Shown piece by piece: positions 53,853 through 63,598 of a DNA stretch of 64,000 nucleotides. The notes beneath the pieces were generated by a model. That model was not told where the DNA came from, did not search any database, and was given only the letters and a program-made list of their open reading frames with translations. The DNA is from Bacteroidaceae bacterium (GTDB lineage: Bacteria > Bacteroidota > Bacteroidia > Bacteroidales > Bacteroidaceae). How positions within the stretch are numbered: the stretch's first letter is position 1; every line of letters begins with the position of its first letter. The stretch is taken from positions 1-64,000 of the forward strand of contig JAFTYP010000022.1 in assembly GCA_017461345.1 (NCBI GenBank). Reading direction: 5' to 3'. A program made the translations under genes and the position numbers.

Positions 53853-54872
53853 ATGATAAGAGAAGTAAAATTCGAGTCACAAGACCGTCGCATCAAGCAG
53901 ATTCTTGCTTGCTTGAACAAACATGGTATTGCTTCTATCGAGGAGGCTAACGAGATTTGTGAGGCTGCCGGCCTCGATCCTTACAAGACTTGTGAGGAAA
54001 CACAGATGATCTGCTTCGAGAACGCAAAGTGGGCATACGTTGTAGGCACCGCAATCGCTCTGAAGGAGAAGGCTAAGGACGCCGTAGAGGCTGCCAACTA
54101 CATCGGCGAAGGTTTGCAGAGTTTCTGCATCCCCGGTTCTGTTGCCGACGACCGCAAGGTAGGCATCGGCCACGGCGAACTCGCTGCTCGTCTGCTCAGC
54201 CCCGAGACAAAGTGCTTTGCTTTCCTCGCCGGTCATGAGAGTTTCGCTGCTGCTGAAGGCGCCATCAAGATTGCCCAGATGGCTAACAAGTCAAGACCAG
54301 CCGACAAGCCCCTCCGTTGCATCCTCAACGGCCTCGGCAAGGACGCCGCTATGATTATCAGCCGCATCAATGGCTTCACATACGTTCAGACACAGTTCGA
54401 CTACTTCACAGGCGAACTGAAAGAAGTAAAGCGCATCCCCTACTCTGACGGCCCCCGTGCTGCAGTTAACTGCTACGGTGCAGACGATGTTCGCGAAGGC
54501 GTTGCAATCATGTGGAAGGAAGATGTAGACGTTTCTATCACAGGTAACTCTACCAACCCCACACGTTTCCAGCACCCCACAGCAGGCACATACAAGAAGG
54601 AACGTACACGTGCTGGCAAGCCTTACTTCAGCGTAGCAAGTGGTGGTGGTACAGGTCGCACACTGTACCCCGACAACATGGCAGCAGGTCCCGCTTCTTA
54701 CGGCATGACCGACACACTTGGCCGTATGCACTCTGACGCTCAGTTTGCAGGTTCAAGTTCTGTGCCCGCTCACGTTGAGATGATGGGCTTCCTCGGCATC
54801 GGTAACAACCCGATGGTAGGTTGCTCTGTTGCTTGCGCAGTACAGGCTGACCTCTATTTGAACAAGAAATAA
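53853..54872 (+). CDS. GGGtGRT family protein, function unknown
   Basis: The 339-residue protein belongs to a family named for its glycine motif, here SVASGGGTGRTLYPDNMA near residue 265. Conserved Cys/His include MICFENAKW, GIGHGEL and the C-terminal GNNPMVGCSVACAVQADL. Codon use is strongly biased (GC3-rich, like rplY and efp), which suggests high expression. It is coupled to the NifU-like gene, so a role in metal-cluster or thiol metabolism is a reasonable but unproven inference. A terminator follows. Confidence 0.82.
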   Translation: MIREVKFESQDRRIKQILACLNKHGIASIEEANEICEAAGLDPYKTCEETQMICFENAKWAYVVGTAIALKEKAKDAVEAANYIGEGLQSFCIPGSVADDRKVGIGHGELAARLLSPETKCFAFLAGHESFAAAEGAIKIAQMANKSRPADKPLRCILNGLGKDAAMIISRINGFTYVQTQFDYFTGELKEVKRIPYSDGPRAAVNCYGADDVREGVAIMWKEDVDVSITGNSTNPTRFQHPTAGTYKKERTRAGKPYFSVASGGGTGRTLYPDNMAAGPASYGMTDTLGRMHSDAQFAGSSSVPAHVEMMGFLGIGNNPMVGCSVACAVQADLYLNKK

Positions 54873-54891
54873 ATCGGGAATCCCCTTATAA

Positions 54892-54932
54892 AAAGAATCT
54901 CCTGCACTCACAAGAGTCGCAGGAGATTCTTT
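54892..54932. terminator. Bidirectional terminator between GGGtGRT gene and recX
   Basis: AAGAATCTCCTGC pairs with GCAGGAGATTCTT around a loop with its own CTC/GAG pairing, followed by TGTTT on the plus strand and TTTTTAT on the minus. Confidence 0.85.
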
Positions 54933-54937
54933 GTTTG

Positions 54938-55423
54938 CTAATCCAATTTTAGATAATCGTCAACAGCATCAATGACAAGTCCCATCTCAAAGCCTCGAGA
55001 AAGAAGATGGCGAACAAGTTTTCCCTTGCGTTGATACATATTTGTATCCTTTAGAGTTCTGTCCTTCGCGCGGAGTGCGTCATCCAATGCCGCTAAGTAA
55101 TCCTCTTCCGGAATTGTCGACAAACCCTCCGTTATTTCTTCATTACTCAAGCGCAAACGACAAAGCATTTGCGTTATCTTAACCTTACCCCAGCGACTAT
55201 AAAGGAACTTGTCGTGACAATAGGCTCGGCTGAAACGAGTATTGTCTATAAACCCCTCCTCCATAAGCCTATTGAGGATGTCATTAGCATCTTCTCCCGA
55301 GACACCCCACGCTTGTAACTTCTCATAAATTTGCGTAGTGCAATGTTCACTTGCGCTACATAAAAATGCTGCTTTTCTGAGAGCCTCGCTCTTCGATATT
55401 TGTCCTATTTTTTCCTTGCGCAT
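54938..55423 (-). CDS. recX: Regulatory protein RecX
   Basis: 161 residues. Three-helix repeats with the RecX patterns ALRKAAFLCSASEHCTTQIY, MEEGFIDNTRFSRAYCHDKF and SRWGKVKITQMLCRLRLSNE. RecX modulates RecA filament growth. recA is not adjacent. It overlaps the end of prmC by 19 bases. Confidence 0.9.
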   Translation of the reverse strand: MRKEKIGQISKSEALRKAAFLCSASEHCTTQIYEKLQAWGVSGEDANDILNRLMEEGFIDNTRFSRAYCHDKFLYSRWGKVKITQMLCRLRLSNEEITEGLSTIPEEDYLAALDDALRAKDRTLKDTNMYQRKGKLVRHLLSRGFEMGLVIDAVDDYLKLD

Positions 55424-56220
55424 ACAAACCTGTCGTTGTCGTACTGGTCCTTCACTATCTGTGTTTCTTTGTAACCCTTTTGCAATAGCAACGCTTCAAC
55501 TTGCCGGGCATATGCTCTGTTCACCTCAAAAAAGAGCCAACCATCGTTCTCAATATACTTACAACCAAATTCTGCTATAGCACGATAAAACAGCAAAGGA
55601 TTATCATCAGGAACAAAAAGTGCAAGATGGGGTTCATGACAAAAGACATTATCATCCATCTCGTTCGCTTCGCTTACACATATGTACGGTGGGTTACTCA
55701 CAATGGCCTTCCAGTGTTTTGAATATGACTTAGGCTGTAAAATATTTTCGCACCCAAAACAAACCTCAGCCCCCAACCGTTTTGCATTTTGTTTAGCAAC
55801 ATCAAGAGCCTCTTTCGACACATCGAAAGCCGTCGTTTTAAAACCTAAAAGAGACAATGTAATGGCAATACAACCGCTCCCGGTCCCTATATCAAGCACC
55901 GACTCGCCTACAGCAACATTCTGCTCTACCAGACGAACCAACTGTTGGGTTTCGGGCCTTGGTATAAGAACATTGGAATTGACCATATACATACGACCAC
56001 AGAATTCTTCATAGCCCAAAACATACTGTACTGGCTCTCCGTCAGCCATTCTATCAAGGATTATTTGCAACTCTGCTTTGTCCTTTGCTGATAAAGTTGT
56101 ATCTTTGCCGAGCAGAATATCGTTACGCGACAGATTGAAACGTTGCTGCATCACTAATTCATATAGTGCACGAGTCTCGCCTAAACCATATTTCTGCCGC
56201 AATCTATGTAGCCCTTCCAT
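55405..56220 (-). CDS. prmC: Release-factor glutamine methyltransferase
   Basis: Methylates the GGQ glutamine of RF1/RF2. The start at 56220 (MEGLHRLRQKYG) is chosen; the longer frame to 56487 runs through the divergent ribD gene. 271 residues: a helical N-terminal domain, SAM-binding VLDIGTGSGCIAITL near 117, and the NPPY motif in IVSNPPYICVSE near 182. It is divergent from ribD (55-base gap) and overlaps recX at its end. Confidence 0.93.
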   Translation of the reverse strand: MEGLHRLRQKYGLGETRALYELVMQQRFNLSRNDILLGKDTTLSAKDKAELQIILDRMADGEPVQYVLGYEEFCGRMYMVNSNVLIPRPETQQLVRLVEQNVAVGESVLDIGTGSGCIAITLSLLGFKTTAFDVSKEALDVAKQNAKRLGAEVCFGCENILQPKSYSKHWKAIVSNPPYICVSEANEMDDNVFCHEPHLALFVPDDNPLLFYRAIAEFGCKYIENDGWLFFEVNRAYARQVEALLLQKGYKETQIVKDQYDNDRFVCARKK

Positions 56221-56275
56221 CCGCAGTTCTTCTTTTACAGGGACAAAGATACGAAGAAAATACGAATTACAGGTC

Positions 56276-57262
56276 ATGAACCACGAACTAAAATACATGT
56301 ACCGTTGCATACAACTGGCAAAATGCGGAGAGACAGGAGCCCCTCCCAACCCCATGGTCGGAGCAGTTGTGGTATGCAACGGACGCATCATTGGAGAAGG
56401 CTTCCATCGACGTTGCGGTGGTCCCCATGCTGAAGTAAACGCCATCAACAGCGTAACAGATAAACGGCTTTTAAGCCAAAGCACCATATATGTCAGTTTA
56501 GAGCCTTGCGCCCATTACGGAAAAACGCCACCCTGCGCTGACCTTATCATCCAAAGCAAAATACCACGTGTCGTTATAGGATGTGCCGATCCCTTTGCTA
56601 AAGTTAACGGACTGGGCATAAAAAAACTGCAGGACGCAGGATGCGAAGTTAAAGTTGGAGTATTAGAGAGCGAATGTCTGGAATTAAACCACAAGTTCTT
56701 TACTTTTCATCAAAAGCACAGACCTTGGATAATACTAAAATGGGCACAAAGTAAAGATGGTTTTATTGGAGCATGCGACACAATGAACAGGATCCAATTC
56801 TCGAATGCTCTTACCCAAACTCTTGTTCACCGATTACGTGCACAAAGCGGAGCCATTTTAGTTGGCACGCGAACAGCGATATTAGACAACCCCACCCTCA
56901 CAACTCGCTATTGGACAGGAGCCAATCCTCTTCGCTTAACCATAGACCGAAAAGGTTGCCTTCCAGAAAATCTACACCTTTTAGACGGAAGCACGCCTAC
57001 TGTTATTTACACACAGGAAAGTATCGAAGAAATACTTAACGACCTTTACAACAGGAACATACAATGCCTTATTGTCGAAGGCGGCACATGCCTACTACAA
57101 AGTTTCATTGATGCCGGCCTTTGGGACGAAGCACGCATCGAAACAAGTCCCGCCTGCATAGGGCAAGGAACCGTTGCCCCAAAACTTTCCTACGAAAAAC
57201 TGAAGAGCCGACAGTATTTGGGAAAACATTGCATATGCACCTATAGGCATCAAAATGCTTGA
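56276..57262 (+). CDS. ribD: Bifunctional riboflavin deaminase/reductase RibD
   Basis: The start at 56276 (MNHELKYMYRCIQLAKCGET) yields 328 residues; the upstream in-frame ATG lies inside prmC. The deaminase domain has GPHAEVNAI and PCAHYGKTPPCADLI for zinc and proton transfer. The reductase domain from about residue 145 has RPWIILKWAQSKDGFIG, SGAILVGTRTAILDNP and LIVEGGTCLLQSFI. It performs the second and third steps of riboflavin synthesis. Other rib genes are not nearby. Confidence 0.94.
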   Translation: MNHELKYMYRCIQLAKCGETGAPPNPMVGAVVVCNGRIIGEGFHRRCGGPHAEVNAINSVTDKRLLSQSTIYVSLEPCAHYGKTPPCADLIIQSKIPRVVIGCADPFAKVNGLGIKKLQDAGCEVKVGVLESECLELNHKFFTFHQKHRPWIILKWAQSKDGFIGACDTMNRIQFSNALTQTLVHRLRAQSGAILVGTRTAILDNPTLTTRYWTGANPLRLTIDRKGCLPENLHLLDGSTPTVIYTQESIEEILNDLYNRNIQCLIVEGGTCLLQSFIDAGLWDEARIETSPACIGQGTVAPKLSYEKLKSRQYLGKHCICTYRHQNA

Positions 57263-57463
57263 TACTTTTGTTTTGCCAAGCATTTAACAGCCATATTTTT
57301 GTGCTATCACGAGGTTGCCTAAATGCATTGTGGTAATTCTTTCCTGAGAAATATATTCTTTTCAAGCCCTTTTACACTAATTTAACTTAAAATAAGTGCT
57401 TGAAGCGTGGCTTTTCTAAATAAATTGCGTATCTTTGCACCTCAGAAATCATACACACACGCT

Positions 57464-58852
57464 ATGCGCGAAAAGAAATACAAGAGTTCCTGCTGGTCCC
57501 TATTGCTTATTGTTTTAGCGATGCTGGCAACTTCATGCTCCGAGGACTCCACCACTGTTACGTCCAACGACTACTGCTATATTAAGTCTGTTACACTGGG
57601 AACCGTAAAGCGAGTTATCACGAAATACGACCGCATGGGCAACTTCATCAGTTCTACCAATGCACCTTTTTCTGGTAACACATTTGCCATAACCATAGAC
57701 CAACGCACTGGTGCAATCGAAAACCGAGACTCCTTGCCTTATGGCAGTCAACTTTCGGCTGTAATCGCAACTATTACCTTCGAAGGTGCCACGCTGGCAT
57801 ATCGTACAAAAGGCACAGAAGACACATGGGTAGCCTACAACTCTATTGATAGCCTTGACCTAACAAAACCACTCGAACTTTTGCTTACGAGTGTTGATCT
57901 GCAAAGCAGTCGTACATATACACTCAACATCAACGTCCATAAGCAAGAAGGCGACTCTCTTTATTGGAGCCAGTGCGAAAGTGAAATTTCGCAACTTGCC
58001 GACATGGAGCACATGAAAGCATTCATCCTAAATGACAAACTTATGATACTTGGGAAGAATGCAACGGGCATTGTTCTCGCTGAGCGTTCAGGCATTGAAA
58101 TGCAAGGCACATGGCAGGTGGTACCCACCGAGGATTTACCTCACACTGCCGACATTCAAACTCTTCAACAACAAGAAGATTGCTTATACCTCAGCACAAG
58201 CGATGGAGAAATACTCTCTTCTACAGATGCTAAAAAATGGGAGAAAATAGGCGGCGGCAAATCTGTCCCTTTGACACTCATTGAAAAGACAAAAGATCAT
58301 TTCTACGCCCTTTCAGAAGGAAAAATACTACGTTCTTCAGATGCTCAAACATGGGAAGAAGAACAACTCGATTCAGACCCCATGTTCCTACCTGCCACCG
58401 GCATAAGAGCCCTCTCCGTCAAACAAAGCAATGGCAATAATCGTGTTGTTTTGATTGGCCAAAGAGAACAGGATGCCGTTGTTTGGAACAAAATGTGGAA
58501 CAAAAGCGAAAACGAAACAACAACTAAATGGACATATTTCCCAAATAGTCCAGACAACACAACCCCTTGTCCGCGTCTTCAGCACTTCAATCTGCTTGAA
58601 TATGACCACAATTGCATTGCCTTTGGCGGCAGCACTTTCGACAATTCTCGCAAAGCACTCGACGCACTCTACATCAGTCAAGATTATGGCATAACATGGC
58701 GTCCCAGCACAGAACTGCATTTGCCTATTCAACTCGAAGGCATAGAAGGATGCATTACAAGTGCTGTAGACAAAAACAATTTTATTTGGGTTATCACTAA
58801 CGCACAGGTATGGCGAGGAAGACTGAACAGACTTGGATTCGAACAGCAATAA
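57464..58852 (+). CDS. DUF6242-type lipoprotein with beta-propeller-like repeats
   Basis: The start at 57464 is used because a TATCTTTG -7 element at 57430-57437 lies between it and the in-frame ATG at 57407. 462 residues. The lipoprotein signal ends LAMLATSC. An N-terminal Ig-like domain (YCYIKSVTLGTVKRVITKYD) is followed by propeller-like blades (LYLSTSDGEILSSTDAKKWE; FYALSEGKILRSSDAQTWE), as in the Bacteroidetes DUF6242 family, and a last blade near the end (YISQDYGITWRPS). Function unknown. It overlaps the next gene by 43 bases. Confidence 0.8.
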   Translation: MREKKYKSSCWSLLLIVLAMLATSCSEDSTTVTSNDYCYIKSVTLGTVKRVITKYDRMGNFISSTNAPFSGNTFAITIDQRTGAIENRDSLPYGSQLSAVIATITFEGATLAYRTKGTEDTWVAYNSIDSLDLTKPLELLLTSVDLQSSRTYTLNINVHKQEGDSLYWSQCESEISQLADMEHMKAFILNDKLMILGKNATGIVLAERSGIEMQGTWQVVPTEDLPHTADIQTLQQQEDCLYLSTSDGEILSSTDAKKWEKIGGGKSVPLTLIEKTKDHFYALSEGKILRSSDAQTWEEEQLDSDPMFLPATGIRALSVKQSNGNNRVVLIGQREQDAVVWNKMWNKSENETTTKWTYFPNSPDNTTPCPRLQHFNLLEYDHNCIAFGGSTFDNSRKALDALYISQDYGITWRPSTELHLPIQLEGIEGCITSAVDKNNFIWVITNAQVWRGRLNRLGFEQQ

Positions 58853-59544
58853 GCCTCTGTTGTCTGCTCTTCTGCTTCGTTGCAAATGCAGAAGAAGAGT
58901 TAGAATACAAGATGGACATTGGAGCAGGATTGGGCGGATGTTTCTATATAGGCGACGCCAACAGTGCTCCTTTTGCTAATCTTAGCGCCATGGGAGCCAT
59001 CACTGCACGCCGAATTCTAAATGCGCGCATGGCAGTCAAGGCAAACCTCGCCTTTGGGCATATTCATGGCACTACTGACGGTTTCATTCCCACGGATGCA
59101 TACAGCGGAACGACAGAAGGAGGCATCCCTACCCAAGTGAAATTCTCACGCAATATAATGGATTTAGGGGTTCAGTTCGAACTCAACTTCTGGGGATTCG
59201 GAACTGGCGTCGGCTACAAAGGTAATAGTCGAATCACACCATACGTCTTAGCAGGAGCAGGTGTCACACTTGGCATGGGAGGTAATGCCGGTGTATGTGG
59301 CGGCATGAATATTCCCATTGGATTAGGCGTAAAGTACAAACTTAAACCTCGTGTCAATCTTGGCTTTGAATGGACCATGCGTTTTAGTACAACCGACAAA
59401 CTTGATGCCACACCGGAAGGGACACAATTAAAGGACCCATATGGCGTTGAAAGTGCCATGTTCAAAAACAAAGATAATTACAGTTTTGCCATGTTCTTCA
59501 TTACATACGAAATGTTCCCAAAACTTCGAAAATGTAATAACTGA
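58810..59544 (+). CDS. DUF6089-type outer-membrane beta-barrel protein
   Basis: 244 residues with a signal peptide (CCLLFCFVANA), then an eight-strand-like small barrel rich in Gly and aromatic residues (YKMDIGAGLGGCFYIGDANS, ending FFITYEMFP). This family lies next to uppS and bamA in many Bacteroidetes, suggesting an envelope role not yet defined. The start lies 43 bases inside the previous gene in another frame; the later ATG (MDIGAGL) would lose the signal. Confidence 0.78.
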   Translation: MARKTEQTWIRTAISLCCLLFCFVANAEEELEYKMDIGAGLGGCFYIGDANSAPFANLSAMGAITARRILNARMAVKANLAFGHIHGTTDGFIPTDAYSGTTEGGIPTQVKFSRNIMDLGVQFELNFWGFGTGVGYKGNSRITPYVLAGAGVTLGMGGNAGVCGGMNIPIGLGVKYKLKPRVNLGFEWTMRFSTTDKLDATPEGTQLKDPYGVESAMFKNKDNYSFAMFFITYEMFPKLRKCNN

Positions 59545-59595
59545 CAAAACTATAGCAATAGAAAAGCGAAAAGAACAGATTGAAATACAATTCTC

Positions 59596-60357
59596 ATGAA
59601 AGATAACATCGAAGCAACATTCGACGGGATTCAACTCGACAAAAACAATATCCCCGAATCTATTGCCATAATTATGGACGGAAACGGACGATGGGCACAA
59701 GAGAAGGGGCTCCCTCGATCGAGTGGTCATATACAAGGAGTGGAGAACGTGACTCGTATCACATCGGAATGTGCACGACTTGGCGTCAAGTTTCTCACCA
59801 TGTACACCTTTTCTACAGAAAACTGGAGCCGCCCAGAGGCTGAAGTTGGAGCCTTGATGCAACTCGTAGCGGATAAACTCGAAGATGAAATATTCATGAA
59901 GAATGATGTCCGCTTTCGCTATATCGGTGACATCGAAAGACTTCCTGCGCCAGCACGCCAACGCGTATTGGAATGTATGGAAAATACAAAAAACAACAAA
60001 CGCATGACTGCCGTTACGGCTCTTAATTACAGTAGTCGTTGGGAATTAACGAAAACCATGCGTGATGCTGTTAGAGACGCATTGATTGGAAATATTACAC
60101 CAGATGACATAAACGAACAATATATCACTGACCATTTGGAAACAAATTTCATGTCGGACCCCGACCTACTCATACGGACAGGCGGAGAATTACGCATTAG
60201 TAACTATTTGCTATGGCAGTGCGCATATAGCGAATTTTACTTTTGCGACACATTTTGGCCCGATTTCCAAGAAAAAGACCTGCACAAGGCTATCGCTGCA
60301 TATCAGCAAAGACAACGACGCTTTGGCAAAACAGGCGAGCAAGTAACAAAAGGCTAA
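59596..60357 (+). CDS. uppS: Isoprenyl transferase (undecaprenyl diphosphate synthase family)
   Basis: 253 residues. The signature [20 protein letters not shown] (catalytic Asp near 29) and the C-terminal [20 protein letters not shown] and FWPDF segments are complete. It builds the C55 lipid carrier for peptidoglycan and O-glycans. It has 33 bases to bamA, one envelope-biogenesis operon. Confidence 0.95.
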   Translation: MKDNIEATFDGIQLDKNNIPESIAIIMDGNGRWAQEKGLPRSSGHIQGVENVTRITSECARLGVKFLTMYTFSTENWSRPEAEVGALMQLVADKLEDEIFMKNDVRFRYIGDIERLPAPARQRVLECMENTKNNKRMTAVTALNYSSRWELTKTMRDAVRDALIGNITPDDINEQYITDHLETNFMSDPDLLIRTGGELRISNYLLWQCAYSEFYFCDTFWPDFQEKDLHKAIAAYQQRQRRFGKTGEQVTKG

Positions 60358-60390
60358 ACACACCCACAAGAATCTCTACGATAAATTAAC

Positions 60391-63015
60391 GTGAAAAGAA
60401 CATTCCATATTCTATTTGCTCTATTCGGGCTGATTCCCACACTGCTCTCACAAGTAGTACAGCGCGAAATTGCTCCAGAAATTGACTATAGCCGAACTCC
60501 TAGACAATACTATATCGGTCGCATTACGGTTGATGGTGTCAAAAACTATGATGAACGACTTCTAATTGGACTAAGCGGTCTGGCAGAAGGACAAAGAATA
60601 GAAATACCCAGCGAAGAAATAACAAATGCCGTGAAACGCTATTGGCGCAACGGCCTTTTCAGTAATGTTGCTATAAGAGTTGATAGTCTAATAGGCGATT
60701 CGGCCTATCTGCACATACAACTCACACAACGCCCCCGCATCTCACAAATCAACTTTTACGGCGTAAAAAAGAACGAACGAGACGACCTGAAAGAAAAGTT
60801 GGGGCTTGTCAAGGACAATCAATTAACACCCAATATGATTGACCGAGCAAAGATTCTCGGAGAAAGATACTTTTCGGAAAAAGGTTACAAAAACGCAGAG
60901 ATAAACATTGTGCAAAGAGACGATGCAAGTGCACCCGACAAAATCATTGTTGATGTTAATGTTGAAAGAAAAGATAAAGTAAAAATTAACCGTATCAACA
61001 TTATTGGCAATAAACATTTAAGCACAAAAAAAATAAAAGGAAACATTATCAAGCCAGGTGTTTTGAAGACAATACACGAAAAACACTCTATGGCAAGTTG
61101 GTTCAGAAGCAAAAAATTTGTCGAAGCCAAGTACAAAGAAGCAAAAGAAAACCTGCTTACCAAGTATGGCGAATTGGGTTTCCGCGATGCTATCATTGTA
61201 GCAGACAGCGTAGTACCACATAATGAACAAGATGTAAATATCTATATTTCAATTGAAGAAGGCCAAAAATACTACATTCGAAACATTGAATGGGTCGGCA
61301 ACACGCTCTACCCAACAGATGTTCTTAACAAACTCCTTCAAATGAAAAAAGGCGACGTCTATAATCAGACGCTTATGAATGAGCGACTGATGACTGACGA
61401 AGATGCTGTAGGCAATCTATATTACAACAACGGATACGTATTCTCTCGAATAGACCCTGTTGAGACAAACATTGTGGGCGATTCCATAGACCTGGAGATG
61501 CGAATTTTCGAAGGACCTCAGGCACGCATTAGTCATGTTCGCATCAGTGGTAATGATCGCGTATATGAAAATGTTATTCGTCGCGAACTTCGCAACAAAC
61601 CGGGTGATTTATTCTCCAGGGAAGCACTCATGCGTTCATTCCGAGAAATTGTCTCGCTTGGACACTTTGACGAAAGTAGTGAACCAAAAGTTGAACCAGA
61701 TCGCGTGAATGGCACCGTTGACATCAATTGGGGACTTACCAGTAAAAGCAACGACCAGATTGAATTCTCACTCGGTTATGGACAGACTGGTGTCATTGGC
61801 CGTATTGGATTAAAGTTTAGCAACTTCTGCATGGCAAACCTCTTTAGTAAAAAAGGATTGCGACGCGGAGTAATGCCGATGGGCAATGGAGAGACGTTCA
61901 GCATCAGCGGACAAACAAACGGTCGATATTACCAGTCATATAGTGTTAGTTACATGAACCCCTGGTTTGGTGGGAAGCGTCCCAACACTTTCAGTTTAAG
62001 TGCTTTCTTCTCGAAACAGACAGATGTAAGCGACAATTATTATAATTCTGCGTATTATAACAATTATTTCAACAGTTATTTATATGGTATGGGCACTAAT
62101 AGTTATAATTACTATGAAAACTATTATGACCCAAACAAATATGTAATGCTTTTCGGTATGTCTCTCGGTTGGGGTAAACGTTTACGCTGGCCGGACGACA
62201 GATTTACACTCTCTGCAGAATTGAGTTACACACGCTACATGCTCAAAAACTGGCAGTACTTCCTTATGTCAAATGGCAATTGTAACAATATCAATTTGGG
62301 CCTAAATCTTAGTCGAAACAGTACTGACAATCCCATCTATCCACGTTCTGGTTCAGACTTCTTATTAAGTATATCATTGACACCTCCCTATAGTCTCTTC
62401 AACGATAAAGATTATGCCAACCTTGCCACAAACATTAATAGTCCAACCTATAACAAGGAAATGCAAGAAAAATATCGTTGGATAGAATATCACAAATGGA
62501 AATTTAAGAGTCGTACCTATACCGCACTGAGTGGACACAACAAGTGTTTTGTCCTATCCACACGAGTTGAGTTTGGTATTCTTGGCCATTACAATAAGAA
62601 CAAGCGTTCCCCATTCGAAACGTTCTATGTAGGAGGTGACGGTACAAGTGGTTATAGCACTTCTTATGCCACTGAAACAATTGGAATGCGAGGCTACGAC
62701 AATGGGTCGCTTACTCCAAGAGGTGAAGCCGGCTACGCTTACGACCGATTCTCTGTTGAATTGCGCTACCCCTTCATCTTGAGTCCTAGCACTAACATCT
62801 ACGGATTAGTTTTTGCCGAAGCAGGTAATGCATGGAGTAATATCAAGGATTTCAATCCACTTGACATGAAACGCTCTCTTGGTGCCGGCGTACGCATTTA
62901 CTTGCCTATGGTTGGCTTGCTCGGAATTGACTGGGCTTATGGCTTTGACAGTGTGTATGGTAGTAGAGCATATTCTGGAAGTCATTTCCACTTCATACTT
63001 GGACAAGAATTCTAA
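60391..63015 (+). CDS. bamA: Outer-membrane assembly factor BamA
   Basis: An Omp85 protein of 874 residues starting with GTG (VKRTFHILFALFGL signal). POTRA domains occupy about 40-440 (YIGRITVDGVKNYDERLLIG; QINFYGVKKNERDDLKEKLG; RIDPVETNIVGDSIDLEMRI), the barrel follows from about 460 to the terminal FILGQEF with aromatic end. The RGYD-like loop (GMRGYDNGSL) near 770 is the Omp85 lock motif. An unusual Tyr/Asn-rich stretch at about residues 548-583 probably forms an outer loop. It inserts beta-barrels. Confidence 0.95.
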   Translation: MKRTFHILFALFGLIPTLLSQVVQREIAPEIDYSRTPRQYYIGRITVDGVKNYDERLLIGLSGLAEGQRIEIPSEEITNAVKRYWRNGLFSNVAIRVDSLIGDSAYLHIQLTQRPRISQINFYGVKKNERDDLKEKLGLVKDNQLTPNMIDRAKILGERYFSEKGYKNAEINIVQRDDASAPDKIIVDVNVERKDKVKINRINIIGNKHLSTKKIKGNIIKPGVLKTIHEKHSMASWFRSKKFVEAKYKEAKENLLTKYGELGFRDAIIVADSVVPHNEQDVNIYISIEEGQKYYIRNIEWVGNTLYPTDVLNKLLQMKKGDVYNQTLMNERLMTDEDAVGNLYYNNGYVFSRIDPVETNIVGDSIDLEMRIFEGPQARISHVRISGNDRVYENVIRRELRNKPGDLFSREALMRSFREIVSLGHFDESSEPKVEPDRVNGTVDINWGLTSKSNDQIEFSLGYGQTGVIGRIGLKFSNFCMANLFSKKGLRRGVMPMGNGETFSISGQTNGRYYQSYSVSYMNPWFGGKRPNTFSLSAFFSKQTDVSDNYYNSAYYNNYFNSYLYGMGTNSYNYYENYYDPNKYVMLFGMSLGWGKRLRWPDDRFTLSAELSYTRYMLKNWQYFLMSNGNCNNINLGLNLSRNSTDNPIYPRSGSDFLLSISLTPPYSLFNDKDYANLATNINSPTYNKEMQEKYRWIEYHKWKFKSRTYTALSGHNKCFVLSTRVEFGILGHYNKNKRSPFETFYVGGDGTSGYSTSYATETIGMRGYDNGSLTPRGEAGYAYDRFSVELRYPFILSPSTNIYGLVFAEAGNAWSNIKDFNPLDMKRSLGAGVRIYLPMVGLLGIDWAYGFDSVYGSRAYSGSHFHFILGQEF

Positions 63016-63060
63016 ATACTAAAAAGATATACATTATTTAATAAATAAAAGTATTACATT

Positions 63061-63570
63061 ATGAAAAAGATTCTGATTGCAATGCTGATGCTGCTTGGCG
63101 GCTCAGAAGTTTGGGCACAGAAATTTGCTCTCGTTGATTTAGAATACATATTGAAAAACATTCCTGCCTATGAACGAGCCAATGAGCAACTAAACCAAGT
63201 TAGCAAAAAATGGCAGGCTGAAGTCGAAGCCCTAACAAGCGAAGCAGAAACATTATACAAGAACTATCAGTCTGAGGCTGTTTTTTTGAGCGAGGAGCAA
63301 AAGACCAAGCGTGAAGAAAGTATTGTTGCTAAAGAGAAAGAAGCAGCCGAACTAAAAAAGAAATACTTTGGTCCGGAAGGAGAACTTTACAAGAAACGCG
63401 AAAGTCTCATGGCTCCTATTCAGGAAGAGATCTACACTGCCATTAAAGATATCAGCGACCAAAAAGGTTATGCTCTTATACTTGATCGGGCAAGCGATGC
63501 CGGCATCATTTTTGCGAGTCCTAAGATTGACATTTCTAACGAAGTTCTAACAAAACTTGGATATAACTAA
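63061..63570 (+). CDS. OmpH/Skp-family periplasmic chaperone, copy 1
   Basis: 169 residues with a signal peptide (GGSEVWAQ), a strand (KFALVDLEYILKNIPAYERA) and a long coiled-coil from about 40 to 125, then RGS-like end (YALILDRASDAGIIFASPKI). This is the Skp trimer layout, which carries unfolded barrels to BamA; genomic proximity to bamA supports this. Confidence 0.9.
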   Translation: MKKILIAMLMLLGGSEVWAQKFALVDLEYILKNIPAYERANEQLNQVSKKWQAEVEALTSEAETLYKNYQSEAVFLSEEQKTKREESIVAKEKEAAELKKKYFGPEGELYKKRESLMAPIQEEIYTAIKDISDQKGYALILDRASDAGIIFASPKIDISNEVLTKLGYN

Positions 63571-63598
63571 TAAAACAAATAATAAAATAACAAGCGTT

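Noticed and set aside
56078..56276. Upstream extension of ribD
   Set aside because: Those 66 codons are antisense to prmC; the family start is MNHELKYM.
56220..56487. Upstream extension of prmC
   Set aside because: The extra 89 residues overlap divergent ribD antisense and do not match the family; MEGLHRL is the sensible start.
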